Source of the DNA: JAGPUQ01 sp050179115
GTDB taxonomy: Bacteria; Pseudomonadota; Gammaproteobacteria; Pseudomonadales; Porticoccaceae
Direction of reading: 5' to 3'
DNA length: 22,779 nucleotides
Assembly: GCA_050179115.1 (NCBI GenBank)
Contig: JBFXFL010000041.1
Location: forward strand, 1-22,779
The notes under the pieces were generated by a model that was given only the letters and a program-made list of their open reading frames with translations, was not told where the DNA came from and did not search any database. This document shows positions 6,755-14,538 of the stretch, piece by piece. Position 1 is the first letter of the stretch; every line of letters starts with the position of its first letter. Both the position numbers and the translations under genes were made by a program.

Positions 6755-7494
6755 TTCCCGGGATTGGCAGCCTCCGATGGGGTTGCAGTGAAAATCGTCC
6801 GGTACATGAGGTAGTAGCCGGCGGACAGCATCGGCATTACCACGAGCAGCCCGAGACCAAACGGAATCGCGCCCACCAGCACCAGCAGTATGGCCAGCAC
6901 ACCCCACACCAGCAGGGCTAGCCAGTTTTTCATGGTCGCCGTGAGGCTGAGTTTCAAGGCTTCGACTGGCGCCAGGCCGTTGAATCCGACCAGGGGAGTG
7001 GCGAACAGAAGCACAGCCGAAACCGCGACCAGCAGCACGGCCATCACAAGGATCAGCAGTGCCCCCGCCACCACACCGATTCCGGAGCCGGTTGCCGCGA
7101 TGAGGCCAAACGCCAGTCCCGCCGGTATCCCGATGCAAAGCCCGCCTATCAGGGTAAACACCCCAATCAGTACCAGGCTGCCCATGCGCGGGCTCTTGAA
7201 GCCGGCGAACAGATGACCCACCGCTAGCGGATGCCCGGCCTCCAGAGCCTGAGCGCCCGAGAGTATCCCGAACACGAAAACATTCCCAAACAGTGCCAGC
7301 GCAATGCCGCCAACCAAAGGTATGAGGTTGGCGACAAGGGAGATAACGACATAGATCGCCAGAATCGCGATCCAGATTCCCGGCGCGCGCAAGAACAGGT
7401 TCCAGCCACCGCGCAGCCACTCCAGGGCCTGGTCGGTCGTCGCAAGATTGATGTGCGGTAGGTTGCGGTTTGCCGCGGGGTTGTCCGTTGCCAT
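6751..7494 (-). CDS. BPSS1780-like integral membrane protein of unknown function
   Basis: A 247-residue polytopic protein. A soluble N-terminal stretch contains TTDQALEWLRGGWNLFLRAPGIW, typical of the group annotated BPSS1780 family membrane protein, and is followed by about five to six hydrophobic segments rich in Leu, Val, Gly and Ala. A short conserved-looking loop, PVEALKLSLTATMKNW, precedes the last pair of membrane segments. No catalytic motif is visible and the function is unknown. The ATG at 7492-7494 has a good ribosome-binding site (GGGAGAAG). It is convergent with marR (4-nt overlap) and begins 114 nt after the oppDF-type gene, from which a hairpin separates it, so it probably has its own promoter. 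Confidence 0.8.
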   Translation of the reverse strand: MATDNPAANRNLPHINLATTDQALEWLRGGWNLFLRAPGIWIAILAIYVVISLVANLIPLVGGIALALFGNVFVFGILSGAQALEAGHPLAVGHLFAGFKSPRMGSLVLIGVFTLIGGLCIGIPAGLAFGLIAATGSGIGVVAGALLILVMAVLLVAVSAVLLFATPLVGFNGLAPVEALKLSLTATMKNWLALLVWGVLAILLVLVGAIPFGLGLLVVMPMLSAGYYLMYRTIFTATPSEAANPGN

Positions 7495-7574
7495 TTTGAT
7501 CTTCTCCCTGAATGAAATGTCGTTTCAGTATGCCTCAATCAGGTAATCGCAAAAAGTGCGCTTTGTCGCAAGAT

Positions 7575-7606
7575 CGCCGCTGGCGAAGCACAGGGTGCCA
7601 CCGGCG
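7575..7606 (-). terminator. Hairpin downstream of the oligopeptide operon
   Basis: Two 10-nt arms (7575-7584 and 7597-7606) are complementary at 9 of 10 positions, with a 12-nt loop, starting 3 nt after the end of the last gene of the ABC operon. There is no T run, so it may act as a Rho-associated or mRNA 3'-end stabilising structure rather than a strong intrinsic terminator. Confidence 0.45.
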
Positions 7607-7608
7607 CA

Positions 7609-9192
7609 TCAAACCAGTTGCGGCACTGCCGCCAGCAATTCGCGGGTATAGGCTTCGCGCGGATGTTGCCAGAGCTGTTCCGTGGTGCCGCTTTCGATCA
7701 GCTTGCCGTGGTGCAGCACCAGCACCCGGTCGCACAGGTAGCGTACCACCGAGAGATCGTGGGAGATGAACACCAGGCTCAGGTTGTGGCGCGCCACCAG
7801 TTCCAGGATCAGATCGAGAATCTGCGCCTGGATGGTGACATCGAGCGCCGACACCGGTTCGTCCGCGATCACCACTTGCGGTTTGGTGGCGATGGCGCGG
7901 CCGATGGCGATGCGCTGACGCTGGCCACCCGAGAATTCGTGGGGGAATTTGCGAATCGAATTGTGCGCGAGTCCCACATCGTCCATCAGCGCCAGTACCT
8001 GCGCAGTGACCGTTTTGCGGGTCGCGAGGCCATGGTAGAGCAGGGGTTCGGCGAGCGCGTCGAACACGCTCATGCGTGGATTCAGCGAGGCGTAGGGATC
8101 CTGAAAAATCATCTGCATCTGGCGGCGCAGCGGACGCAGCGCGCGGGCGCTGAGCGTGGTCAACTCCTGGCCGCGCAGCCGCACCGAGCCGGAGGTGGGG
8201 CGCACCAGTTGCAGGATGGAGCGCCCGAGGGTGGATTTGCCGGAGCCGGATTCCCCCACCACGCCGAGAATTTCGTTGCGATACAGGGTGAGGGAGACAT
8301 CGTCCACGGCTTTCACCAGACGCCGATCCGCAGTGCGGAACCAGGTGCACAGCGCGTTCACTTCGATCAGGGTTTCCCGCTGCGGCTGCGCGGCAGGTGC
8401 GGATCTCGGGCTGCGCCGGCTGGCGGCCAGCAGTTTCTGGGTGTAGGAATGTTGCGGGCGCGCGAACAGGGTTTGCGGCGCGCCGCTTTCCACCACCGCG
8501 CCGTCCTTCATCACCAGAATGTTATCGGCGATGTCGGCCACCACGGCGAGGTCATGGCTGACCAGGATCACCGCCAGATTGCGGCGCGCCTGCAATTCGG
8601 CGATGAGGCGCAGGATCTGCGCCTGGACGGTGACATCGAGCGCAGTCGTGGGTTCGTCCGCGATCAGCAGTTGGGGTTCGGCGATCAGGGCCATCGCGAT
8701 CATCACCCGCTGGCGCATACCGCCCGAGAACTCGTGGGGGTAGGCATCGAAGCGTCGCGCGGCATCGACGATGCCCACTTCGTCGAGCAGCGCGAGCGCC
8801 CGGGATCGCGCCGCGCGCCGCGTCATGTTGCGGTGATAGAGCAGCGGCTCCAGCAACTGTTCCCCAAGCGTCAGATAGGGGTTCAGGCAGGTCATCGGGT
8901 CCTGAAATATGGTCGCGATCCGGTTGCCGCGCAGGGCGCGCAATGCGCGCGGCGGCAGTTGCAGCAGATCCTGGCCGGCAAAACACGCGCTGCCCTGTTC
9001 GATGCGGCCGGGCGGCATGGGCACCAGTCCCAGCAGGCTGTAGCAGCACACCGATTTGCCGGAACCCGATTCACCGACGATGGCCAGGGTCTCGCCCGCG
9101 TCGACGCTGAAACTCACATCATCGACGGCCTTGACCACGCCGTTGCGGGTATGGAACCAGACCGAGAGATTGGCGACCTCGAGCAGCGCCAC
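7609..9192 (-). CDS. Oligopeptide ABC transporter ATPase, two fused ABC domains (OppD-OppF / YejF type)
   Basis: A 527-residue cytoplasmic ATPase containing two complete ABC modules. Domain 1 has Walker A GESGSGKS (40-47), a Q-loop in IFQDP, the signature FSGGMRQRV (155-163) and Walker B LLIADEP (175-181), then SHD. Domain 2 repeats this with GESGSGKS (313-320), FSGGQRQRI, VVIADEP and ISHD. Both end in the oligopeptide/dipeptide-family motif (HSYTQKLL, EAYTRELL). In many bacteria OppD and OppF are separate; this arrangement and length resemble E. coli YejF. The start is GTG at 9190-9192, with AAGGA inside the 3' end of oppC, 3 nt after its stop. It powers import by the permease pair encoded upstream. 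Confidence 0.95.
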   Translation of the reverse strand: MALLEVANLSVWFHTRNGVVKAVDDVSFSVDAGETLAIVGESGSGKSVCCYSLLGLVPMPPGRIEQGSACFAGQDLLQLPPRALRALRGNRIATIFQDPMTCLNPYLTLGEQLLEPLLYHRNMTRRAARSRALALLDEVGIVDAARRFDAYPHEFSGGMRQRVMIAMALIAEPQLLIADEPTTALDVTVQAQILRLIAELQARRNLAVILVSHDLAVVADIADNILVMKDGAVVESGAPQTLFARPQHSYTQKLLAASRRSPRSAPAAQPQRETLIEVNALCTWFRTADRRLVKAVDDVSLTLYRNEILGVVGESGSGKSTLGRSILQLVRPTSGSVRLRGQELTTLSARALRPLRRQMQMIFQDPYASLNPRMSVFDALAEPLLYHGLATRKTVTAQVLALMDDVGLAHNSIRKFPHEFSGGQRQRIAIGRAIATKPQVVIADEPVSALDVTIQAQILDLILELVARHNLSLVFISHDLSVVRYLCDRVLVLHHGKLIESGTTEQLWQHPREAYTRELLAAVPQLV

Positions 9193-9195
9193 GGT

Positions 9196-10104
9196 TCAGT
9201 CCTTCGCCATGCGTGGATCCAGGGCATCGCGCAGCCCGTCGCCGAGAAAATTCAGCGCGAACAGGGTGAGCGCCAGCGCGCTGCCCGGGAAAATCAGCAG
9301 CCAGGGATATTCCTCCATGGTTTCGGCGCCGTAGGAAATCAGCAAGCCCCAGGAGCTCGCCGGCGGCTGGATGCCGAGGCCGAGAAAACTCAAAAACGCT
9401 TCGAGCAGCATCACGCTGGGAATCGTGAGGGTGGTGTAGACGATCACCGGACCCAGCGTGTTGGGAATCAGATGGCGGCGGATGATGGTCCAGCGCGACA
9501 GCCCCAGCGACACGGCGGCTTCGATGAACTCCTGCTGTTTCAGCGCCTGCACCTGGCCGCGCACGATGCGCGCCATGGTCAGCCATTCCACGGCGCCGAT
9601 GGCGAGAAACAGCAGCAGGATGTTGCGCCCGAAAATGACCATCAGCAGGATGATGAAAATCATGAAGGGCAGTGCGTAGAGGATATCCACCAGCCGCATC
9701 ATCGCGGCGTCCACGCGCCCGCCGGCATAGCCCGCGATGGTGCCGTAGAGCACGCCGATCACCAGCGCCACGCCGGTGGCCACCAGGCCCACCGCCAGTG
9801 AGATACGCCCGCCCCAGAGGATATGGGTGAGCATGTCGCGGCCCAGCGTGTCGGTACCGAACCAGTGCGCTGCCGAGGGTGGCGCGGCGCCCAGCGCCAG
9901 ATCCTGCGCCCGGTAATCGTAGGGGGCAATCCAGGGTGTGAGCGCGGCGAGTACGCACAGCAGGATCAGAATCGCAGCGCCGGCCACCGCCATGCGATTG
10001 CGCTTGAGCCGCAACCAGGCGTCGCGCCACAGGGATACGCCTTCTTCCGCGGTCAAAAGCTCGGCTGGCAAGCGTTCAGCGGGCCACGATGCCTTGCGAC
10101 TCAT
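9196..10104 (-). CDS. oppC: Oligopeptide ABC transporter permease OppC
   Basis: An inner-membrane permease subunit of a peptide-family ABC importer, about 302 residues from the ATG at 10102-10104. It has the N-terminal OppC extension (SLWRDAWLRLKRNRMAVAG) before the first membrane helix, then HWFGTDTLGRDMLTHILWGGR, the near-invariant OppC/DppC motif. The EAA-loop region EAAVSLGLSRWTIIRRHLIPN, which contacts the ATPase, and the C-terminal NFLGDGLRDALDPR follow. The start overlaps the oppB stop by 4 nt (ATGA), indicating translational coupling. A longer upstream reading frame exists but lies within oppB and is not the real start. Confidence 0.95.
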   Translation of the reverse strand: MSRKASWPAERLPAELLTAEEGVSLWRDAWLRLKRNRMAVAGAAILILLCVLAALTPWIAPYDYRAQDLALGAAPPSAAHWFGTDTLGRDMLTHILWGGRISLAVGLVATGVALVIGVLYGTIAGYAGGRVDAAMMRLVDILYALPFMIFIILLMVIFGRNILLLFLAIGAVEWLTMARIVRGQVQALKQQEFIEAAVSLGLSRWTIIRRHLIPNTLGPVIVYTTLTIPSVMLLEAFLSFLGLGIQPPASSWGLLISYGAETMEEYPWLLIFPGSALALTLFALNFLGDGLRDALDPRMAKD

Positions 10105-11039
10105 GCGGCGGGTTTCCGGTACTGGTGACGCAGGCGCGGATTCAGCCACACGGCGACGATATCGGCGAGCAGATTGAAGGCCACGATCAGCACGGCAAAG
10201 AACACAGTGGTGCCCATGATCATGGTGTAGTCGCGATTGAAGGCGGCCTGCACATAGAAACGGCCGAGCCCCGGAATCTGGAAGATGGTCTCCACCACGA
10301 AGGAGCCGGACAGCAGGCCCGCGAACGCGGGGCCGGCAAAGGCGACCACGGGGATCAGTCCGCCGCGCAGGCCGTGCTTGACCACCACCACCCACTCCGG
10401 CAGACCCTTGGCGCGTGCCGTGCGAATGTAATCCTGGGACATCACTTCCAGCATGCCGCCCCTGGACAGGCGCGCCACATAGGCGGTGTAGCCGGACGCG
10501 AGCGTGAGGGCCGGCAGGATCTTGTCGCCCGGCACATTGCCCCAGCCCGACACCGGCACCCACTCGAGCCAGACGCCGAACACCAGCAACAGCAGTGGGC
10601 CGAGCAAGAATGACGGCAGACAGATGCCGATCATGGCGGCCGACATGGGCAGATGATCCTGCGCCGTGTTGGGCCGCAACGCCGCGATCACTCCCGCCGC
10701 GGTGCCCAGCACCAGCGCGATCAACAGTGCGTACAGGCCGAGCTCGGCGGTGGTGGGCAAGCCGGAAAAAATCATTTCATCGACGCTGCGCCCCGGATAG
10801 CGAAACGAGGGACCGAAATCGCCGTGCAGCAGATCGCCCAGATAGCTCAGGTATTGCGCGGAGATGGGCTGGTCGAGGTGGTAGCGCGCTTCCAGCGCCT
10901 TGAGCACTTCGGGTGGCACCGCCTTTTCGGCGCTGAACGGGCCGCCGGGCGCCAGCCGCACCAGAAAGAAGGTCAGGGTGACCACGGCCAGCAGGACCGG
11001 GATTGCTTGCAGCAGCCGATACAGAATGAAGCGCAGCAT
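10101..11039 (-). CDS. oppB: Oligopeptide ABC transporter permease OppB
   Basis: A 312-residue inner-membrane permease that pairs with OppC. It begins with the standard MLRFILYRLLQAIPVLL helix and has the family signature RLAPGGPF followed by the HLDQPISAQYLSYLGDLLHG region. The EAA loop QDYIRTARAKGLPEWVVVVKHG is clear, as is the conserved ETIFQIPGLGRF near the C-terminus. The ATG at 11037-11039 lies 3 nt after the oppA stop, and the stop overlaps oppC by 4 nt. Substrate specificity is set mainly by the binding protein; oligopeptides are the best guess from family resemblance. Confidence 0.95.
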   Translation of the reverse strand: MLRFILYRLLQAIPVLLAVVTLTFFLVRLAPGGPFSAEKAVPPEVLKALEARYHLDQPISAQYLSYLGDLLHGDFGPSFRYPGRSVDEMIFSGLPTTAELGLYALLIALVLGTAAGVIAALRPNTAQDHLPMSAAMIGICLPSFLLGPLLLLVFGVWLEWVPVSGWGNVPGDKILPALTLASGYTAYVARLSRGGMLEVMSQDYIRTARAKGLPEWVVVVKHGLRGGLIPVVAFAGPAFAGLLSGSFVVETIFQIPGLGRFYVQAAFNRDYTMIMGTTVFFAVLIVAFNLLADIVAVWLNPRLRHQYRKPAA

Positions 11040-11042
11040 GGG

Positions 11043-12674
11043 TTAGCGGGCTGGTTCCAGATGGACCTGTTTGAACAGCGGATAGCCGAGCAGGTTGGGC
11101 GGCAGCCCGCGCACGCTGGGCTGCATCAGGTAATTGCGCGAGGAATAGAAAATCGGGATCACCGGCATGGCGTCCATCAGGCGCGCCTCGGCTTCGCGAA
11201 ACCAGGCGTAGCGTTGCTCCCGCGACAGCGCGGCGGGCGCCAGGCGCATGACCAGTTCATCGTAGCGCGGATCGCTCCAGCCGGTACGATTGTTGCCGCC
11301 GTCGGTGACCCACATATCCAGAAAACTGTTGGGGTCGACGTAATCGCCGATCCAGCCGCCGCGGGCGATTTGATAATTGCCGTTGTTGACGCTGTCCAGG
11401 TACACCTTCCAGTCCTGGTTGTTGAGGGTGATCTCGATATTCAGTTCACGCTTCCACATTTGCTGGATGGCCACCGCCAGCTTGCGATGGCCTTCGCTGG
11501 TGTTGTAGAGCAGCTCGGTGGGCGGGAACCCGGCGCCGTCGGGATAGCCAGCTGCCGCGAGCAGGTCACGCGCGCCCTGCGGATCGTAGGCAAAGCCGGG
11601 CGCGGCGGTATAGCCCAGGGTGTCCGGTGGCGTGAACGCGTAAGCCGGGATCTGGCCGCCCTTGGTGACGTGATCGACGATCTGCTGGCGATCGATACTC
11701 ATCGCCAGCGCGCGGCGCACGCGGGGATCGGCAAGCTGCGGCACCCGGGTGTTGAAGCGATAAAAATAATTGCCCAGATAGGGCTCCACGCGCAGGAATT
11801 GGGGTGCGTCCTTGCGGTACACCTCGATCTTGTCCGGCGGCACCGAACCCGTGATGTGCAGTTGCCCGGCGCGGAACATGCGCTCCTCGGTGGACACGTT
11901 TTCCACCGGGTAATAGTGGATCGCATGAAGTTTGACGCTGGGGGCGTCCCAGTAGGTCGGGCTCTTCTCGACCACGACGATCTTGTTCAGCTCCCATTGC
12001 GTCAGCACGAAGGGTCCGTTGCCGACGAAATGTCCCGCGCGGGTCCAGGTGCTGCCGCGCTGCGTGGGATCACCGTATTTTTCCAGCGTTGGCCGGTGCA
12101 CCGGGAACAGGCTGTAGTGATCGAGCAGCTGCAGAAAATAGGGCGTGGGATTGGCGAGGGTCACGCGCAGGGTCCGTTCGTCCAGCGCCTCGATGCCGAC
12201 CTGATCGAAATCCTTCAACTTGCCGGTGGCATAGGCTTCCGCATTCTTGATCGGGAAATACATGTAGGCGTAGAGATTGCCGAGGCTCGGTTGCAGGGCG
12301 CGCCACCAGGACCAGGAAAAATCCTGCGCCGTCACCGGGTCGCCGTTCGACCAGCGCGCATTCGCGCGCAGATGGAAGGTGTACACGAGGCTGTCGGTGC
12401 TGATCTCCCACTTTTCAGCGACGCCCGGAATCGGCTCCAGGGTCGCCGGGTCCTTGAGCACCAGGCCTTCCATCAGGGCGATGATGATGTGGTGTTCGGG
12501 TATCCCGGTCACGATATGGGGGTCGAGCTCCTGGGGTTCGGTGCCATTGCCCCAGTGCAAAACCTGCTCGCGATCACCGGCCTCGACGCGGGTCTCGCGA
12601 CCGCCGCAGCCCGCCAGCACCAGTCCGCAGAGCAGGGTCAGAAGCAGCCAATGGCGGAGGGATCCGGCTTTCAT
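11043..12674 (-). CDS. oppA: Oligopeptide-binding lipoprotein OppA (SBP_bac_5 family)
   Basis: The substrate-binding subunit, about 543 residues. The chosen ATG (12672-12674) gives a classic lipoprotein signal: a basic start, a hydrophobic core and the lipobox L20-A21-G22-C23, so mature protein would be lipid-anchored facing the periplasm. In-frame alternatives (GTG at 12695, ATG at 12680) only lengthen the leader. Family features are TEPQELDPHI near the mature N-terminus, AEKWEISTDSLVYTFHLR with WSNGDPVTAQDFSWSW (cluster-1 SBP signature), RRALAMSIDRQQIVD and YDPQGARDLLAAAGYPDG. The overall similarity is to OppA rather than DppA or nickel-binding NikA. It is the first gene of a tight four-gene operon. 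No clear promoter was found in the 184 nt upstream. Confidence 0.93.
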   Translation of the reverse strand: MKAGSLRHWLLLTLLCGLVLAGCGGRETRVEAGDREQVLHWGNGTEPQELDPHIVTGIPEHHIIIALMEGLVLKDPATLEPIPGVAEKWEISTDSLVYTFHLRANARWSNGDPVTAQDFSWSWWRALQPSLGNLYAYMYFPIKNAEAYATGKLKDFDQVGIEALDERTLRVTLANPTPYFLQLLDHYSLFPVHRPTLEKYGDPTQRGSTWTRAGHFVGNGPFVLTQWELNKIVVVEKSPTYWDAPSVKLHAIHYYPVENVSTEERMFRAGQLHITGSVPPDKIEVYRKDAPQFLRVEPYLGNYFYRFNTRVPQLADPRVRRALAMSIDRQQIVDHVTKGGQIPAYAFTPPDTLGYTAAPGFAYDPQGARDLLAAAGYPDGAGFPPTELLYNTSEGHRKLAVAIQQMWKRELNIEITLNNQDWKVYLDSVNNGNYQIARGGWIGDYVDPNSFLDMWVTDGGNNRTGWSDPRYDELVMRLAPAALSREQRYAWFREAEARLMDAMPVIPIFYSSRNYLMQPSVRGLPPNLLGYPLFKQVHLEPAR

Positions 12675-12811
12675 AAGCATCTCGAAAGGGCGCACTGGCG
12701 CGGATGGTACGCGAGCTCCGGCGTGGGGGAAAACCGGATCGGTCGCACGGCCGGCCGACAGACTGGGTTGTACTGGATGACGGTGCTCCGGACCAGCTGG
12801 CGCAGCAGCGC

Positions 12812-12860
12812 GAAATCACCGGGCGCGGCGCCGGGATAACCTGATCGCTGCCGTGATTTC
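12812..12860 (-). other. Inverted repeat downstream of the SMP-30 gene
   Basis: GAAATCAC (12812-12819) and GTGATTTC (12853-12860) are perfect 8-bp complements 33 nt apart, and the right arm reaches into the stop codon of the SMP-30-family gene. The loop is long and very G+C-rich. This could be a transcript 3'-end structure or a protein-binding site between this gene and oppA; there is no T tract. Confidence 0.35.
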
Positions 12861-13710
12861 AGGGCGACCCGGCGCCCGCCACCGCTACGCGCGTGGTTTC
12901 GATGCGCGAGGCCCGCATGCCCTTGCCGATGTCCTTCATCTCACCGGCGAAGGTGAGGCAGAAGAGGGTTTTCAGATCGGCGCCACCCAGGGTGCAGGCC
13001 ACTGCGCGGCGCGCGCCGGAGGAGATCACATCGGTGATTTCGCCGCCGTCGCGCACCCGCACGAAGGCGTTGTTGGCGAAGGCCGCCACCCAGATGGCGC
13101 CTTCTTCATCCAGCGTGATGCCATCCGGCGTGTAGTCGCCCAGATCGGCGAATACCCGGTGCCCGCTCAGGGAGCCGTCGGCTTCGATGGTGAAGGCGGC
13201 CAGGCGCTTGCCCCAGCTTTCCGCCACCACCAGGGTGCGGTTGTCCGGCGTCACCACCGGACCGTTGGGGAAATGCAGCCCATCCGCCACCACGCGCGCC
13301 TTGCCGTCCGGGGTCACCAGCACCAGATTGCCGGGCTTGAATTTGGCGCCGCCGAACAGGTCGTAGCCCATGCTGCCCACATAGGCGTTGCCGCGCCGGT
13401 CCACCACCATGTCGTTGATCTCGCCCTCGACCAGATGCGCGACACTGGCATGCGGGACCAGGCGGCCCTGCTCGACCCGCTGCAGGCTACGGTCCTTCAT
13501 CGACACCACCAGCGGCGTGCCGTCGGGCAGAAAGCCGATTCCGGACGGCCGATTGGGCACCTCGACGCACAGCTCCCGCGCGCCCTGAGCGTTCAATGTG
13601 TAGACCTTCCTGCCGTTGACATCCGAGACCCAGAGTTTCCCGAAACGCCAGCGCGGGCCTTCGAGAAACACGAAATCATCGGCGAGCACGCTGAGGACAT
13701 GAGTGGACAT
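12859..13710 (-). CDS. SMP-30/gluconolactonase/LRE-family hydrolase
   Basis: A predicted six-bladed beta-propeller metal-dependent lactonase of 283 residues. Metal and active-site positions of the family are all present: Glu17 in FLEGPRW, Asn99 in INDMVVDRRGN, Asn149 in FPNGPVVTPDN and Asp196 in TPDGITLDEEG. Known members hydrolyse sugar lactones or related esters; the substrate here is not evident. There is no signal peptide, so it is cytoplasmic. The start is the ATG at 13708-13710 with GGAG about 9 nt upstream; an upstream in-frame extension to 13764 lacks a ribosome-binding site. It is divergent from the epoxide-hydrolase-like gene, with about 160 nt shared between them, which suggests but does not prove a linked pathway. 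Confidence 0.9.
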   Translation of the reverse strand: MSTHVLSVLADDFVFLEGPRWRFGKLWVSDVNGRKVYTLNAQGARELCVEVPNRPSGIGFLPDGTPLVVSMKDRSLQRVEQGRLVPHASVAHLVEGEINDMVVDRRGNAYVGSMGYDLFGGAKFKPGNLVLVTPDGKARVVADGLHFPNGPVVTPDNRTLVVAESWGKRLAAFTIEADGSLSGHRVFADLGDYTPDGITLDEEGAIWVAAFANNAFVRVRDGGEITDVISSGARRAVACTLGGADLKTLFCLTFAGEMKDIGKGMRASRIETTRVAVAGAGSP

Positions 13711-13880
13711 GGCGGTTGCTCCGGATTTGTTATGGGTATTGGCACAGAGCCTAAGCCAAATCATCCCGCGACCGCCAGCGCCGGTCGAGGCATAAATGCA
13801 TCTGGCGCGGAATGAAAACCCGGGTCTAGACTCCGGCGGAACCGGCTTTTTTCACGCATCGACCATTGCCATGAAAATTG

Positions 13881-13980
13881 NNNNNNNNNNNNNNNNNNNN
13901 NNNNNNNNNNNNNNNNNNNNNNNNNNNNNNNNNNNNNNNNNNNNNNNNNNNNNNNNNNNNNNNNNNNNNNNNNNNNNNNN
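13881..13980. other. Assembly gap (100 N)
   Basis: A second run of exactly 100 N. It removes the 5' end of the epoxide-hydrolase-like gene. An ATG at 13871 lies just left of the gap and may be its start, but it is out of frame with the visible coding part if the gap is taken as exactly 100, consistent with the gap length being nominal. Confidence 0.9.
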
Positions 13981-14351
13981 TCACCGCGCGCAACGAACGC
14001 CTCACGCGAGACTTCTTCCAGGCCTGGGAGCGCAAGGACGTGGACGCCATCGTCGCGGCCTTCGCCCCCGAGGGCATCTACCACAACATCCCGTTCGCAC
14101 CGGTGAAGGGGCAGGCGCAGATTCGCAAGGCGGTGGAGAAGTTTGTCGCCGCCGGCGACGACATGACCTTCGATCTGCTCCGCGTGGTGGTGGCGGGCGA
14201 CACCGTGGTGACCGAGCGCGTCGACGGCTGGACCCACAAGGGCGAGCGTCGTTCGCTGCCGGTGATGGGGATTCTGGAGTTCGATGCCGCCGGCAAACTG
14301 ACCGGCTGGCGCGAATATTTCGACGTGAAGACGTTTCAGGGTGCTGCCTGA
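13981..14351 (+). CDS. Limonene-1,2-epoxide hydrolase-like (NTF2-fold) protein, 5' end lost in gap
   Basis: The visible part is about 123 residues of an NTF2/SnoaL-fold protein closest to the limonene-1,2-epoxide hydrolase group, which opens epoxides with water using Asp-Arg-Asp chemistry. Comparing with my memory of the Rhodococcus enzyme, YHN in GIYHNIP matches Tyr53/Asn55 and ERVD matches Arg99/Asp101. The third acid, Asp132 in WRDYFD, is Glu here (WREYFD, codon 14313-14315). The overall length suits the family if about 20-30 residues are missing at the start. It could instead be a general SnoaL-like protein without this activity. Transcription is divergent from the SMP-30-family gene. Confidence 0.8.
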
Positions 14352-14398
14352 CACCCGTATTCGAATCTTCATTTCGCGACGGATAGGGAGGCCGATCA

Positions 14399-14461
14399 CG
14401 CCGGTCGTGCGCGCGGGACAGCGGAGGTTCCGCGCGCGAACCGGCGCGATAACAGCCGGTT
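14399..14461 (+). other. Long imperfect hairpin with an overlapping alternative hairpin
   Basis: Arms CGCCGGT + GCGCGCGG (14399-14405, 14409-14416) pair with CCGCGCGC + ACCGGCG (14430-14437, 14440-14446), giving a 15-bp stem with one small internal loop and a 13-nt terminal loop. The sequence AACCGG (14439-14444) in its right arm can instead pair with CCGGTT (14456-14461). The two folds are mutually exclusive. It lies between the epoxide-hydrolase-like gene and surE, and could be a terminator of the first or part of the leader of the second. No T tract is present. Confidence 0.5.
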
Positions 14462-14509
14462 GAAACAGTACCCCTGTCACGCGCTCTTCACCCAGAATGA
14501 TTAGCGTGA

Positions 14510-14533
14510 GGACTTCCTGGCCTTCGGGAGTCC
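14510..14533 (+). promoter_or_regulatory. Hairpin enclosing the surE ribosome-binding site
   Basis: GGACTTCC (14510-14517) pairs with GGGAGTCC (14526-14533) as an 8-bp RNA stem with one G-U pair and an 8-nt loop. The Shine-Dalgarno sequence GGGAG (14526-14530) is in the 3' arm, 8 nt before the ATG at 14539. Folding would hide the ribosome-binding site. Confidence 0.5.
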
Positions 14534-14538
14534 CCACC

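Noticed and set aside
7618..9801. 727-codon plus-strand open frame antisense to the ATPase and oppC
   Set aside because: The minus strand encodes full ABC motifs here; the antisense translation is His/Gln/Arg-rich and of the type produced by high-G+C shadow frames.
10653..12839. 728-codon plus-strand open frame antisense to oppA/oppB
   Set aside because: Shadow of the binding-protein and permease genes; no domain, ribosome-binding site or sensible composition.
13826..13860. CCGG-CGGAA-CCGG followed by six T, resembling a small terminator upstream of the epoxide-hydrolase-like gene
   Set aside because: The stem is only 4 bp and no plus-strand gene lies upstream for it to terminate.
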